Shown here in pieces: positions 50,822-59,594 of a stretch of DNA of 64,000 bases. Source of the stretch: Streptomyces showdoensis (GTDB lineage Bacteria; Actinomycetota; Actinomycetes; Streptomycetales; Streptomycetaceae). Below the pieces are notes generated by a model, which was not told where the DNA came from, ran no database searches, and saw only the letters and a program-made list of their open reading frames with translations. The stretch lies in NCBI RefSeq assembly GCF_039535475.1, contig NZ_BAAAXG010000026.1, positions 2,294,001 through 2,358,000 of the forward strand, read 5' to 3'. Positions within the stretch are counted from its first letter, which is position 1. Each line of letters begins with the position of its first letter. The translations under genes were made by a program, and so were the position numbers.

Positions 50822-53002
50822 GTGGCCACGTTCCTCTACAAGCTCGGCCGTTCCGCCTTCCGGCGCCGACGGCTCGTCGCCCTCCTCTGGGTGGCGCTCC
50901 TCGCCCTCGCCGGCGTCGGCGCCGCCACCGCGCCCGCCGCGACCTCCAGTTCCTTCTCGATCCCCGGCACCGAGGCCCAGCGCGCCTTCGACCTGCTCGA
51001 AGAGCGCTTCCCCGGGGGCAGCGCCGACGGCGCCACCGCCCGGGTGGTCTTCGAGGCCCCGGCCGGCCAGACCATGAAGACCCCGGCCAACAAGGCGAAG
51101 GTCGAGGAGACCGTCGCCGCGCTGAAGGCGAGCTCCGACCAGGTCGCCCGGGTCACCGACCCGTACACCGCGCAGGCCGTCTCGCAGGACGGCCGGATCG
51201 CCTACGTCTCGGTCGCCTACAAGGTCAGCGGGATGGAGCTGACCGAGGAGACCCGGGACGCTCTCAAGGAGGCCGGGCACTCCGCGCAGGGCCAGGGCCT
51301 GACCGTCGAGATCGGCGGCGACGCGCTCCAGAGCATGCCGGAGACCGGCGCCGGCGAGATCGTCGGCGTGGTCATCGCGGGCATCGTGCTCGTCATCACC
51401 TTCGGCTCGCTGGTCGCCGCCGGACTGCCGCTGCTCACCGCGATCATCGGCGTCGGCATCGGCGTCTCGACGATCACCGCGCTGGCCAACGTCCTGGACC
51501 TCGGCTCCACCACCTCGACCCTCGCGATGATGATCGGCCTCGCGGTCGGCATCGACTACGCCCTCTTCATCGTCTCCCGCTACCGCGCGGAGCTCGCCGA
51601 GGGCCGTGAGAAGGAGGAGGCGGCCGGGCGCGCCGTCGGCACCGCCGGCTCCGCCGTGGTCTTCGCCGGCCTCACCGTGGTCATCGCCCTGGTCGGCCTG
51701 GCCGTCGTCAACATCCCGATGCTGACGAAGATGGGCTTCGCCGCCGCCGGCACGGTCGTGATCGCCGTACTGATCGCGCTCACCCTCATCCCGGCCCTGC
51801 TGGGCTTCGCCGGCGACAAGGTCGTGGGCCGCAGGCAGCGCAAGGGCGCCGCGGCCGGCCCCGAGAAGCAGGACAAGCCGAACGGCGGCACCCGCTGGGC
51901 CCGCTTCGTCATCCGCCGCCCCGTGTTCGTGCTGCTCGTCGGCGTCCTCGGCCTCGGCGCGATCGCCGTGCCGGCCGCCTCCCTGGAGATGGGCCTGCCG
52001 GACGACGGCGTCAAGCCCGTCTCCGCCACCGAGCGGCGCGCCTACGACCTGCTCTCCGAGGGCTTCGGCCCCGGCTTCAACGGCCCGCTGCTGGTCGTCG
52101 TCGACGGAGGCAAGGCGACCGCGGACAAGACCGTGGACACCATCAAGGGCCTGGAAGGCGTCGTCGCGGTCACCCCGCCGACCCCGAACAAGGCCGGCGA
52201 CGCCGCGATGATCACGGTGATCCCGAAGGACCGCCCGTCCTCCGTGGACACCGAGGGCCTGGTGCACGACATCCGCGGCGCGACCGGCGACGACGTCCTG
52301 GTCACCGGCGCCACGGCGATGAACATCGACTTCTCGCAGAAGATGAACGACGCGCTGCTGCCCTACCTGGCGCTGGTCGTCGGACTCGCCTTCCTGCTCC
52401 TGATGGTGGTCTTCCGCTCGGTCCTGGTCCCGCTGAAGGCGGCCCTCGGCTTCCTGCTCTCCGTGGTCGCCGCCCTCGGCGCGGTCGTCGCGGTCTTCCA
52501 GTGGGGCTGGCTCGGCAGCCTGTTCGGGGTCGAGCAGACCGGCCCGATCATGTCGATGATGCCGATCTTCATGGTGGGCGTGGTCTTCGGCCTGGCCATG
52601 GACTACGAGGTCTTCCTGGTCACCCGGATGCGCGAGGCGTACGTCCACGGGGCGCGCCCCGGCGAGGCGATCGTGACCGGCTTCAAGCACAGCGCCCGCG
52701 TGGTCACCGCCGCCGCGGTGATCATGATCGCGGTCTTCTCCGGCTTCATCGGCATGGACGACCAGATGATCAAGATGATCGGTTTCGGTCTGGCCGTCGC
52801 CGTTCTCTTCGACGCCTTCGTGGTCCGCATGGCGATCGTCCCGGCGGTCCTCGCGCTCCTCGGTCACAAGGCCTGGTGGCTGCCGAAGTGGCTCGGCCGG
52901 GTGCTGCCCAACGTGGACGTCGAGGGCGAGGCGCTGGCCGCCGGCGACCACGCGGGTCCCCAGGACCCCGGCGGCCGGGAGAAGGAGCTGGTCTCCGCCT
53001 GA
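50822..53002 (+). CDS. MMPL/RND-family transporter
   Basis: A 726-residue RND-superfamily exporter with two MMPL repeats. Each has an extracytoplasmic loop and about six helices; the conserved GLAVGIDYALFIVSRYR (first half) and GLAMDYEVFLVTRMRE (second half) carry the proton-relay Asp residues. Actinobacterial members export lipids, antibiotics or siderophores. The GTG at 50822 gives a proper cytoplasmic start (MATFLYKLGRSAFRRR). It is likely controlled by the upstream TetR gene. Confidence 0.93.
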   Translation: MATFLYKLGRSAFRRRRLVALLWVALLALAGVGAATAPAATSSSFSIPGTEAQRAFDLLEERFPGGSADGATARVVFEAPAGQTMKTPANKAKVEETVAALKASSDQVARVTDPYTAQAVSQDGRIAYVSVAYKVSGMELTEETRDALKEAGHSAQGQGLTVEIGGDALQSMPETGAGEIVGVVIAGIVLVITFGSLVAAGLPLLTAIIGVGIGVSTITALANVLDLGSTTSTLAMMIGLAVGIDYALFIVSRYRAELAEGREKEEAAGRAVGTAGSAVVFAGLTVVIALVGLAVVNIPMLTKMGFAAAGTVVIAVLIALTLIPALLGFAGDKVVGRRQRKGAAAGPEKQDKPNGGTRWARFVIRRPVFVLLVGVLGLGAIAVPAASLEMGLPDDGVKPVSATERRAYDLLSEGFGPGFNGPLLVVVDGGKATADKTVDTIKGLEGVVAVTPPTPNKAGDAAMITVIPKDRPSSVDTEGLVHDIRGATGDDVLVTGATAMNIDFSQKMNDALLPYLALVVGLAFLLLMVVFRSVLVPLKAALGFLLSVVAALGAVVAVFQWGWLGSLFGVEQTGPIMSMMPIFMVGVVFGLAMDYEVFLVTRMREAYVHGARPGEAIVTGFKHSARVVTAAAVIMIAVFSGFIGMDDQMIKMIGFGLAVAVLFDAFVVRMAIVPAVLALLGHKAWWLPKWLGRVLPNVDVEGEALAAGDHAGPQDPGGREKELVSA

Positions 53003-53057
53003 GTCCGGGTGCCGTACGGGTCGTCGCGACCGCGTGAGCCGTACGGCCTCATGAACC

Positions 53058-53092
53058 CCGGGGCCGCCGCTTGAGCGGGCGGCGGGCCCCGG
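53058..53092. terminator. Bidirectional hairpin between the MMPL and SsgA-like genes
   Basis: CCGGGGCCGCCGC (53058-53070) pairs with 53079-53092 with one bulged G. It lies between the convergent MMPL and SsgA-like genes. Confidence 0.7.
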
Positions 53093-53140
53093 ACCGCGCC
53101 GGAACCTGTGGGGACGGGGAGCCGACGCGACCCCGCGCCG

Positions 53141-53503
53141 TCATCGCGTCGAGTCCGACGCGGTGGCGGCGTAGGTGTGCCGGAGGAAGCGCATCAGGGC
53201 CGTGGTGTCGAACTGGACCACGGCCACCCCGTCCACGCCGTGGAACTCGACGACCGTCTGGACCCGGCCGCAGGGCCAGACCCCGATGTCCCCGCGCCGG
53301 GCGGGGGCGCGCAGCCCGGTCTCCAGGAGCGCGCGCGGGAAGGACCACTCGATGTCGCCGGGGAAGACGAAGCGCACGGTGGCGGGGGTGAAGTCGGCGT
53401 CGTAGCGGAGCGCGACCGGTATGCGGCGGGAGAGGGGGGCGTCGGTGACGAGCCGCCCGCGGGCCTGGTCCTCGACGGCGTGGTCATGCGTGGTGCGCGT
53501 CAT
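53141..53503 (-). CDS. SsgA-like (SALP) sporulation/cell-division protein
   Basis: A 120-residue SsgA-family protein, an actinomycete-specific group that guides septum placement and peptidoglycan remodelling in sporulation. Conserved features are GRLVTDAPLSRRIPVALRYD, VRFVFPGDIEWSFPRALLETGL and the terminal VVQFDTTALMRFLRHTY. There is no membrane segment. GAGGAG lies eight bases before the ATG at 53503. Which SALP subgroup it belongs to cannot be read from this sequence alone. Confidence 0.88.
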   Translation of the reverse strand: MTRTTHDHAVEDQARGRLVTDAPLSRRIPVALRYDADFTPATVRFVFPGDIEWSFPRALLETGLRAPARRGDIGVWPCGRVQTVVEFHGVDGVAVVQFDTTALMRFLRHTYAATASDSTR

Positions 53504-53555
53504 CGAACGACTCCTCACGCTCTTACTCTCGTCTCATTTGTCATCCAATGTCCCA

Positions 53556-53577
53556 TATATACCGGCGCATGCGCCGG
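53556..53577 (+). promoter_or_regulatory. Promoter and palindrome upstream of cbiM
   Basis: TATATA (53556-53561) is a good -10 candidate. It abuts CCGGCGCATGCGCCGG (53562-53577), a perfect 16-bp palindrome at the predicted transcript start, either an operator or a 5' hairpin. Further down, TTGCAA-N5-TCGCAG (53610-53626) overlaps the ribosome binding site and loosely resembles a nickel-regulator (Nur) site. Confidence 0.45.
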
Positions 53578-53635
53578 GCGAGCCCACCTCTTTTGTGTTC
53601 CCCGCGCTCTTGCAAGCACTTCGCAGGAGCGCTCT

Positions 53636-54727
53636 ATGATGCGGGACGTGCATGTACCTGACGGATTCATCAACGCCCCCGTATCGGCCGCCGCCGGTGT
53701 CGTCGCCGCCGGCGCCGTCGCCGTCAGCCTGCGCGGAGCCCGCAAGGAGCTCGGGGGTACCTCCCGTGCCGGAGGCTACGGGGGAGAGCGGACCGCGCCG
53801 CTGGCCGGTCTCGTCGCGGCCTTCATCTTCGCCGTGCAGATGCTCAACTTCCCCGTCGCCGCGGGGACGAGCGGGCACCTCCTCGGGGGCGCCCTCGCCG
53901 CGATCCTCGTCGGCCCCTACACGGGCGTCCTGTGCATAGCCGTCGTCCTGCTCATGCAGGGCGTCCTGTTCGCCGACGGCGGCCTCACCGCGCTCGGCGT
54001 GAACATCACCGTCATGGGCGTGGTCACCGTCGTCGTGTCCTACGCGCTCTTCCGCGGCCTGGTCCTCGTCCTGCCGCGCACCCGCCGCTCGGTGACGATC
54101 GCCTCCTTCGTCGCCGCGCTGGTCTCCGTGCCGGCCGCGGCCACCGCCTTCACCGCGATCTACGCGATCGGCGGCACCACCGACGTGCCGATCGGCAAGG
54201 TCCTCACCGCGATGGTCGGCGTCCACGTCCTCATCGGCATCGGCGAGGCCGTCATCACCATGCTCACCGTCGGCGCGGTCATCGCCGTCCGGCCCGACCT
54301 CGTGCACGGCGCGCGCGGCCTGACCGCGCCGCTCAAGCTGCGCGTGGGCGGCGAGCTCATCGACGCCGAGCCCGTCGGCGTCCCCGCGCCGACCGCCGGT
54401 CCCTCCCCGAAGAAGCTGTGGATCGGCGGTGTGGTCACCGCCCTCGTCCTCGCCGGCTTCGTCTCCTTCTACGCCTCCGCGAGCCCGGACGGCCTGGAGA
54501 AGGTCGCCGCCGACAAGGGCATCGACAGCAAGGTCCAGCCGCACGCGGCCGCCGACTCCCCGCTCGCCGACTACGGCGTCAAGGACGTCGCCGACGCGCG
54601 CCTGTCCGGCGGCCTCGCCGGTGTGATCGGCGTGGGCGCGACCCTCGCCGTCGGCACCGGCGCCTTCTGGGTCGTGCGCCGCCGCAGGCACACGACCGCC
54701 GCCGCCACCGCGAACGCGGACGCCTGA
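53636..54727 (+). CDS. cbiM: ECF cobalt/nickel transporter S component, CbiM-CbiN fusion
   Basis: A 363-residue protein. The N-terminal metal-binding loop (HVPDGFIN, with His near the start) and about seven helices form CbiM, and a C-terminal PDGLE domain (ASPDGLEKVAADKG) plus a last helix form CbiN. This is the substrate-binding unit for Co2+ or Ni2+ uptake. AGGAG lies six bases before the ATG at 53636. It is followed without gap by cbiQ and cbiO, giving a complete ECF transporter. The leader (about 70 nt) is too short for a cobalamin riboswitch. Confidence 0.92.
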   Translation: MMRDVHVPDGFINAPVSAAAGVVAAGAVAVSLRGARKELGGTSRAGGYGGERTAPLAGLVAAFIFAVQMLNFPVAAGTSGHLLGGALAAILVGPYTGVLCIAVVLLMQGVLFADGGLTALGVNITVMGVVTVVVSYALFRGLVLVLPRTRRSVTIASFVAALVSVPAAATAFTAIYAIGGTTDVPIGKVLTAMVGVHVLIGIGEAVITMLTVGAVIAVRPDLVHGARGLTAPLKLRVGGELIDAEPVGVPAPTAGPSPKKLWIGGVVTALVLAGFVSFYASASPDGLEKVAADKGIDSKVQPHAAADSPLADYGVKDVADARLSGGLAGVIGVGATLAVGTGAFWVVRRRRHTTAAATANADA

Positions 54728-55488
54728 TGGGTGCGGGGCACGCGCACAAGCTCTACCGGAGGGGTGACTCGCCGGTCCACGCGCTGCCTCCGCACACCAA
54801 GCTCGCGGCCGTCTCCGGCTTCGTCGTCGTGGTGGTCTCCACCCCGCGCGAGGCGATCTGGGCCTTCGCCGGCTACGCCGCGCTGCTCGGCGTGGTCGCC
54901 GCGCGGGCCCGGGTGCCGGCCGGCTTCCTGCTGAAGCGGCTGCTCATCGAGATCCCGTTCGTGGCCTTCGCGGTGCTCATGCCCTTCGTGGTCCCCGGCG
55001 AGCGGACCACCGTCCTCGGCGTCTCCCTCTCCGTCCCCGGCCTGTGGGGCGCCTGGAACGTGCTCGCCAAGGGCACCCTCGGCGTCGCCGCCTCCGTGCT
55101 GCTCGCCTCCACCACCGAGCTGCGCGGCCTGCTGCTCGGCCTCCAGCGGCTGAAGCTGCCCCCGCTGCTCGTCCAGATCGCCTCCTTCATGATCCGCTAC
55201 GGGGACGTGATCACCGACGAGATGCGCCGGATGTCCGTCGCCCGCCGCTCGCGCGGCTTCGAGGCCCGGGGCGTCCGGCACTGGGGCGTCCTCGCCAAGT
55301 CGGCCGGCGCGCTCTTCATCCGCTCCTACGAGCGCGGGGAGCGGGTCCACCTGGCGATGGTCAGCCGCGGCTACACCGGGTCGATGCCGGTCATCGACGA
55401 GGTCACCGCCACGGCAGCCCAGTGGCGCCAGGCCGCCGCGCTCCCGCTCGCCGCACTCCTGATCTGCCTCCTCGGATGGACGCTATGA
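54727..55488 (+). CDS. cbiQ: ECF transporter T component CbiQ
   Basis: A 253-residue membrane coupling protein with an N-terminal HKLYRRGDSPVHALPPHTKL segment, four to five helices and the two cytoplasmic coupling motifs with Ala-Arg-Gly type sequence (SVARRSRGFEARGVRHW). It transmits ATPase motion to the substrate unit. TGATG and ATGA overlaps join it to cbiM and cbiO. Confidence 0.92.
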   Translation: MGAGHAHKLYRRGDSPVHALPPHTKLAAVSGFVVVVVSTPREAIWAFAGYAALLGVVAARARVPAGFLLKRLLIEIPFVAFAVLMPFVVPGERTTVLGVSLSVPGLWGAWNVLAKGTLGVAASVLLASTTELRGLLLGLQRLKLPPLLVQIASFMIRYGDVITDEMRRMSVARRSRGFEARGVRHWGVLAKSAGALFIRSYERGERVHLAMVSRGYTGSMPVIDEVTATAAQWRQAAALPLAALLICLLGWTL

Positions 55489-56240
55489 CCGCTGTGACCA
55501 CGCCCCCCTCCCTCCGGGTCGACGGCCTCGCCTACGCCTACCCCGACGGCCACCAGGCCCTGTTCGGCGTGGACCTGACCGTCGGGCGCGGCGAGCGGGT
55601 CGCCCTGCTCGGGCCCAACGGCGCCGGCAAGACCACCCTCGTCCTGCACCTCAACGGCATCCTCACCGGCGGCGCGGGCGGCGTCACCGTCGCCGGGCTG
55701 CCGGTCGCCAAGAAGAACCTCGCCGAGATCCGGCGCCGGGTCGGCATCGTCTTCCAGGACCCCGACGACCAGCTCTTCATGCCGACCGTCCGTGAGGACG
55801 TCGCCTTCGGCCCGGCGGCCGCGGGCGTCCGGGGCGCGGAGCTGGAGGAGGTCGTCCACCGGGCCCTGGACCGGGTCGGCATGGCCGAGTTCGCCGACCG
55901 GCCGCCGCACCACCTGTCCTTCGGGCAGCGGCGCCGGGTGGCCGTGGCGACCGTGCTCGCCATGGAACCGGAGATCCTCGTCCTCGACGAGCCCTCCTCC
56001 AACCTGGACCCGGCCTCGCGCCGGGAGCTCGCCGACGTGCTCCGCTCCCTGGACGTCACCGTCCTGATGGTCACCCACGACCTGCCGTACGCCCTGGAGC
56101 TCTGCCCGCGCTCGGTGATCCTCAGCGAGGGCGTGATCGCCGCCGACGGGCGGACCCTCGACATCCTCTCCGACGAGGAGCTCATGGCCCGGCACCGGCT
56201 GGAACTGCCGTACGGCTTCGTGCCGAGCTCCGTCGCCTGA
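55485..56240 (+). CDS. cbiO: ECF transporter ATPase CbiO
   Basis: A 251-residue ABC ATPase. Walker A GPNGAGKTT, Q-loop VFQDPDDQLF (characteristic of CbiO/EcfA), signature LSFGQRRRVA, Walker B ILVLDEPSSNLD and H-loop VTHD are all present. As the only ATPase in the operon it would act as a homodimer. It overlaps cbiQ by 4 bp. Confidence 0.94.
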   Translation: MTAVTTPPSLRVDGLAYAYPDGHQALFGVDLTVGRGERVALLGPNGAGKTTLVLHLNGILTGGAGGVTVAGLPVAKKNLAEIRRRVGIVFQDPDDQLFMPTVREDVAFGPAAAGVRGAELEEVVHRALDRVGMAEFADRPPHHLSFGQRRRVAVATVLAMEPEILVLDEPSSNLDPASRRELADVLRSLDVTVLMVTHDLPYALELCPRSVILSEGVIAADGRTLDILSDEELMARHRLELPYGFVPSSVA

Positions 56241-56353
56241 CTCCGGCCCCGGCTCCCGGATCCCGGCCTCCGGCCCCCGGAATCGGCCCGCCGGCCGTCG
56301 CGTTGCACCATGGGGGAACGCAAGGCGCGTACGGCGAGAGGGAGCGTGGGTCA

Positions 56354-57517
56354 GTGGACGTCCGGGGCACCGTGGAGGCCGGTTTCGAACCGGTCCGGGA
56401 CGCGTTCCTGCGCAACTTCGAGCAGCGCGGCGAGCGCGGGGCGGCGCTCGCCGTCTACCGGGACGGCACCAAGGTCGTCGACCTGTGGGCGGGGACGCGG
56501 GACGTCCGGGGGGAGGCCCCCTGGGCGGTGGACACCGCGCAGGTCGTCCGCTCCGCCACCAAGGGCGTCGCCGCCGCGGTCCCGCTCCTGCTCCACCAGC
56601 GCGGGCAGCTCGACCTGGACGCTCCCGTCGCCGCGTACTGGCCCGAGTTCAAGGCGGCCGGCAAGGACCGGGTGACCGTGCGCCAGCTGCTCGCGCACCG
56701 GGCCGGCGTGCCCGTGCTGGACCGCCCGCTGACCCTGGCCGAGGCCGTCGACCTGCCGACGGCCTCCGCCGCGATCGCCGCCCAGGCCCCCGTCTGGGAG
56801 CCGGGCACGGCCCACGGCTACCACGCCCACACCTTCAGCTGGCTGCTCGGCGGCCTGGTCCACCGGGTCACCGGCCGCACGATCGGCCGCTGGGTCGCCG
56901 AGGAGATCGCCGCCCCGCTCGGCCTGGACCTGTGGATAGGCCTGCCCGACGCGGAGGCCCACCGGGTCGGCCGGCTGGGCCCGGTCGAGGAGCTCGAGCC
57001 CGCCGACAGCGGCGCGCTCAAGCTGCGCCCCAAGCGCGCGGTCTCCGAGGCGTACAAGGACCCGGAGTCGCTGACCCGGCGGGCCTTCGGGGTGATCGAG
57101 CCCGCGCCCGACGAGAACGACCCGGTGTACCGGGCGGCCGAGCTGCCCGGCTCGGCGGGCGTCGCCACCGCCCGCGCGCTCGCCCGCTTCTACGCGTCGA
57201 CGCTCGGCCCGGTCGACGGCGGCCCGCGCCTGTTCGCGCCGGCCACCCTCGCGCTGGCCCGCACCGAGGAGTCGGCGGGTGCCGACCGGGTCCTGCTGGT
57301 CGGCACCCGCTTCGGCCTCGGCCACATGCTGCACGGACCGGCCTCACCGCTGCTCGGCCCGAGCTCCTTCGGCCACCCCGGCCGGGGCGGCTCGCTGGGC
57401 TTCGCCGACCCCGAATCCGGGATCGCCTTCGGCTACGTCACCAACGGCATGCGCAAGACGGTCACGGCCGACCCGCGCGCGCAGGCCCTGGTGCGGGCGG
57501 TGCGCGCCGCGCTCTAG
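56354..57517 (+). CDS. Serine hydrolase, beta-lactamase (class C/EstB-like) family
   Basis: A 387-residue cytoplasmic serine hydrolase. The nucleophile motif is Ser67-A-T-Lys70 (SATK), and the region GYHAHTFSWLLGGL probably provides the Tyr of the second motif; the third motif is close to GHPGRGGSLGFADP. It resembles EstB-type esterases and D-aminopeptidases rather than true beta-lactamases because no signal peptide is present. GGGAG lies upstream of the GTG. Its stop codon shares bases with the convergent RICIN gene. Confidence 0.9.
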   Translation: MDVRGTVEAGFEPVRDAFLRNFEQRGERGAALAVYRDGTKVVDLWAGTRDVRGEAPWAVDTAQVVRSATKGVAAAVPLLLHQRGQLDLDAPVAAYWPEFKAAGKDRVTVRQLLAHRAGVPVLDRPLTLAEAVDLPTASAAIAAQAPVWEPGTAHGYHAHTFSWLLGGLVHRVTGRTIGRWVAEEIAAPLGLDLWIGLPDAEAHRVGRLGPVEELEPADSGALKLRPKRAVSEAYKDPESLTRRAFGVIEPAPDENDPVYRAAELPGSAGVATARALARFYASTLGPVDGGPRLFAPATLALARTEESAGADRVLLVGTRFGLGHMLHGPASPLLGPSSFGHPGRGGSLGFADPESGIAFGYVTNGMRKTVTADPRAQALVRAVRAAL

Positions 57518-58029
57518 CGGATGTACCAGCCCTGGTCGGCGTAGTCCTCGCAGTCGTACTGGAACGGGTTGCGGTCGATCTCGTTGCCCTGCAGCGCCAG
57601 GCACTTGCCGCTGTTGAAGTTCTTCAGCTTGAAGACGTCGGGGTCGGCCGTGGACACCTTCTGCCAGAACTGGTCCGCGTAGTTCAGGCAGTCGAACTGC
57701 ATCGGGACCTTGCCGTTGTCGAAGCCCTGCACGACCAGGCACTTGCCGCTGTTGAGGTTCTTGAGCTGGAAGACGCCCGGCGTCGGGGCGTTGGTCTCGT
57801 CGAATATCCAGTACTGGTCGGCGTAGTCCAGGCAGTCCCAGGCGAACGGGATCGAGTGGTTCTCGTTGCCCTGCAGGGCGACGCACTTGCCGCCGTAGGC
57901 GTTCTTCAGATGGAAGCCCGGCTGCGGCTCCACGTACACCGCGGACGCGGTGGAGGCGGAGCCGACGAGCGCGGTGGCCGTCAGCGTGGCGGTGGCAAGG
58001 GCGGCGCCCAGGGCACGCGACCTGATCAT
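57514..58029 (-). CDS. Secreted RICIN-fold (beta-trefoil) protein
   Basis: A 171-residue protein with a signal peptide (MIRSRALGAALATATL to about residue 36, ending near STASA). Three repeats of about 42 residues follow, each with LKN-x-GKC, a central LQG/VQG and a terminal DYADQxW, the QxW hallmark of ricin-B lectin beta-trefoils. Each repeat has two Cys, enough for three disulfides. No catalytic domain is attached, so it is a stand-alone lectin-like or inhibitor protein. GGAGGGAG lies five bases before the ATG. Confidence 0.88.
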   Translation of the reverse strand: MIRSRALGAALATATLTATALVGSASTASAVYVEPQPGFHLKNAYGGKCVALQGNENHSIPFAWDCLDYADQYWIFDETNAPTPGVFQLKNLNSGKCLVVQGFDNGKVPMQFDCLNYADQFWQKVSTADPDVFKLKNFNSGKCLALQGNEIDRNPFQYDCEDYADQGWYIR

Positions 58030-58144
58030 GGGATCTCCCTCCGTGGGCGTACGCCGCTCGACGGCGTACGCGATCTTGATCAGGAACATAGGCGGCCGAT
58101 ATCGGTCTTGTCGTCGAGTTTGGGATGCGGAGGGAAGATTCCGC

Positions 58145-58996
58145 TCAACTCGCGTACAGCATCAGTCCGATGCCCACCACCATCAGGCCCGCCGCCGCGA
58201 TCCTCGGCCCGCCGAAGCGCTCCTTGAACAGCACCGCGCCGATCGCCGCGCCCACGATGATGGAGGACTCCCGCAGGGCCGCGATCGGGGCGAGCGGGGC
58301 CTTGGTCTGGGCCCACAGGACCAGGGCGTAGGCGCCGACCGAGAGGAACCCGCCGAGGAGGCCGCGGGCGGCGTACGGGCGCAGTTCGGCTGCCAGGGCC
58401 GAGCGGCGGCGGTACAGGGCGTAGGCGGGGATGACGAGGCCCTCCAGGACCATCAGCCAGGCGATGTAGCCGAGCGGGGTCTCCGAGGCGCGCACGCCGA
58501 CGCCGTCGACGACCGTGTACGCGGCGATGGACAGGCCCGTCGCCCCCGCCGCCAGCAGGGCCGCCCAGTCCGGGCGGGCGCCCTTGCCGCGGATGCCCCA
58601 CAGGGCGAGGCCGGTGAGACCCGCGCAGGCGACCGCCACGCCGGCGATCTGCTCGGCGGACGGGATCTCGGCGAGGAACACCGCGGCGAGCAGGGTCACC
58701 ACGAGCGGCGCGGTGCCGCGGGCGATCGGGTACATCTGGCCGAAGTCGCCGAGCGCGAAGGACTTCATCAGGAGCGCGTAGTACGCCACGTGCAGCGCGG
58801 CCGAGGCGATCAGGTAGGGCCAGGCCCCGGCCGCCGGGAGCGGGACGAAGCAGGCGGTGACGGCGCCGATCAGGGCGCCGCCGCCGGAGATCAGGGTGAA
58901 GGACAGGAGCTGGTCCGTGATGCGGGCGGCTATCGCGTTCCAGCTGGCGTGCGTCACGGCCGCGACCAGCACGGCCGCGACCACGAGCGGGGTCAC
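58145..58996 (-). CDS. EamA/DMT-family transporter
   Basis: A 283-residue protein with ten hydrophobic helices in two EamA repeats (APLVVTLLAAVFLAEIPSAEQ in the first, VGAAIGAVLFKERFGGPRIAAAGLMVVG in the second). Members move metabolites or amino-acid-like compounds; the substrate is unknown. The GTG at 58996 overlaps the YbaK gene's stop (GTGA), so the two are co-expressed. Confidence 0.9.
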   Translation of the reverse strand: MTPLVVAAVLVAAVTHASWNAIAARITDQLLSFTLISGGGALIGAVTACFVPLPAAGAWPYLIASAALHVAYYALLMKSFALGDFGQMYPIARGTAPLVVTLLAAVFLAEIPSAEQIAGVAVACAGLTGLALWGIRGKGARPDWAALLAAGATGLSIAAYTVVDGVGVRASETPLGYIAWLMVLEGLVIPAYALYRRRSALAAELRPYAARGLLGGFLSVGAYALVLWAQTKAPLAPIAALRESSIIVGAAIGAVLFKERFGGPRIAAAGLMVVGIGLMLYAS

Positions 58997-59481
58997 GCCG
59001 TGCGCTCGCGGACGTCCGCCAGCGTGCCGCCCGCGTGCGCGATCAGGGCCTCGGGGGCCAGGGCGAAGACGGTGTGCGGGGTGCCGGCCGCGGCCCACAC
59101 CACCGCGTGGCCGAGCAGCCCGCGGTCGGCGAGCACCCGGGTGCGGGTGCGGTGCCCGAAGGGCGGGACGCCGCCGATCGCGTAGCCCGTCGCCTCCCGG
59201 ACGGTCCGGGCGTCGGCGCGGGTGACCTCCGTCGCGCCCAGCTCCTCGCGGACCCGCTCCAGGTCCACCCGCGAGGCCCCGTCCATGAGGACCAGCACGG
59301 GGACCCCGTCCGCGGAGAAGATCAGCGACTTCACGATCTCCGAGACCGCGCAGCCGATGGCCTCGGCGGCCTGCTGCGCGGTCCGCGTCTCGTCCGGGAA
59401 GCGCCGGACCTCGACGTCGAGTCCCAACTCCTTCAGGGCGGCGGCGAACTGGGGGTGGGCATCGGCGTGTGACGTCGTCAT
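58993..59481 (-). CDS. YbaK/EbsC-type aminoacyl-tRNA deacylase
   Basis: A 162-residue editing-domain protein that hydrolyses mischarged aminoacyl-tRNA such as Cys-tRNA(Pro) or Ala-tRNA(Pro). Conserved parts are EIVKSLIFSADG (catalytic Lys region), RVDLERV, ATGYAIGGVPPFGH and VWAAAGTPHTVFAL. Precise tRNA specificity cannot be told. There is no ribosome binding site at 59481; a TAGCGT hexamer lies 8 nt upstream, a possible leaderless promoter. It is coupled to the downstream EamA gene. Confidence 0.9.
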   Translation of the reverse strand: MTTSHADAHPQFAAALKELGLDVEVRRFPDETRTAQQAAEAIGCAVSEIVKSLIFSADGVPVLVLMDGASRVDLERVREELGATEVTRADARTVREATGYAIGGVPPFGHRTRTRVLADRGLLGHAVVWAAAGTPHTVFALAPEALIAHAGGTLADVRERTA

Positions 59482-59536
59482 GGACGGCCACGCTAGCGGT
59501 ACGTGTACGGGGCAGGCGACCGGGTTACCGGCCGGG

Positions 59537-59552
59537 GCCCGCCCGGGCGGGC
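59537..59552 (-). terminator. GC palindrome after the PBP gene
   Basis: GCCCGCCCGGGCGGGC is a perfect 16-bp palindrome 43 bp beyond the PBP stop and may terminate its transcript; the lack of a loop makes the hairpin shorter in practice. Confidence 0.4.
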
Positions 59553-59594
59553 GACCCGCCGCGGGCTGATCCGGCCTGATCCGGAAGACACGGC

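Noticed and set aside
53503-53636. Cobalamin riboswitch upstream of cbiM
   Set aside because: Only about 130 bp is available and no B12-box or receptor domain pattern is visible.
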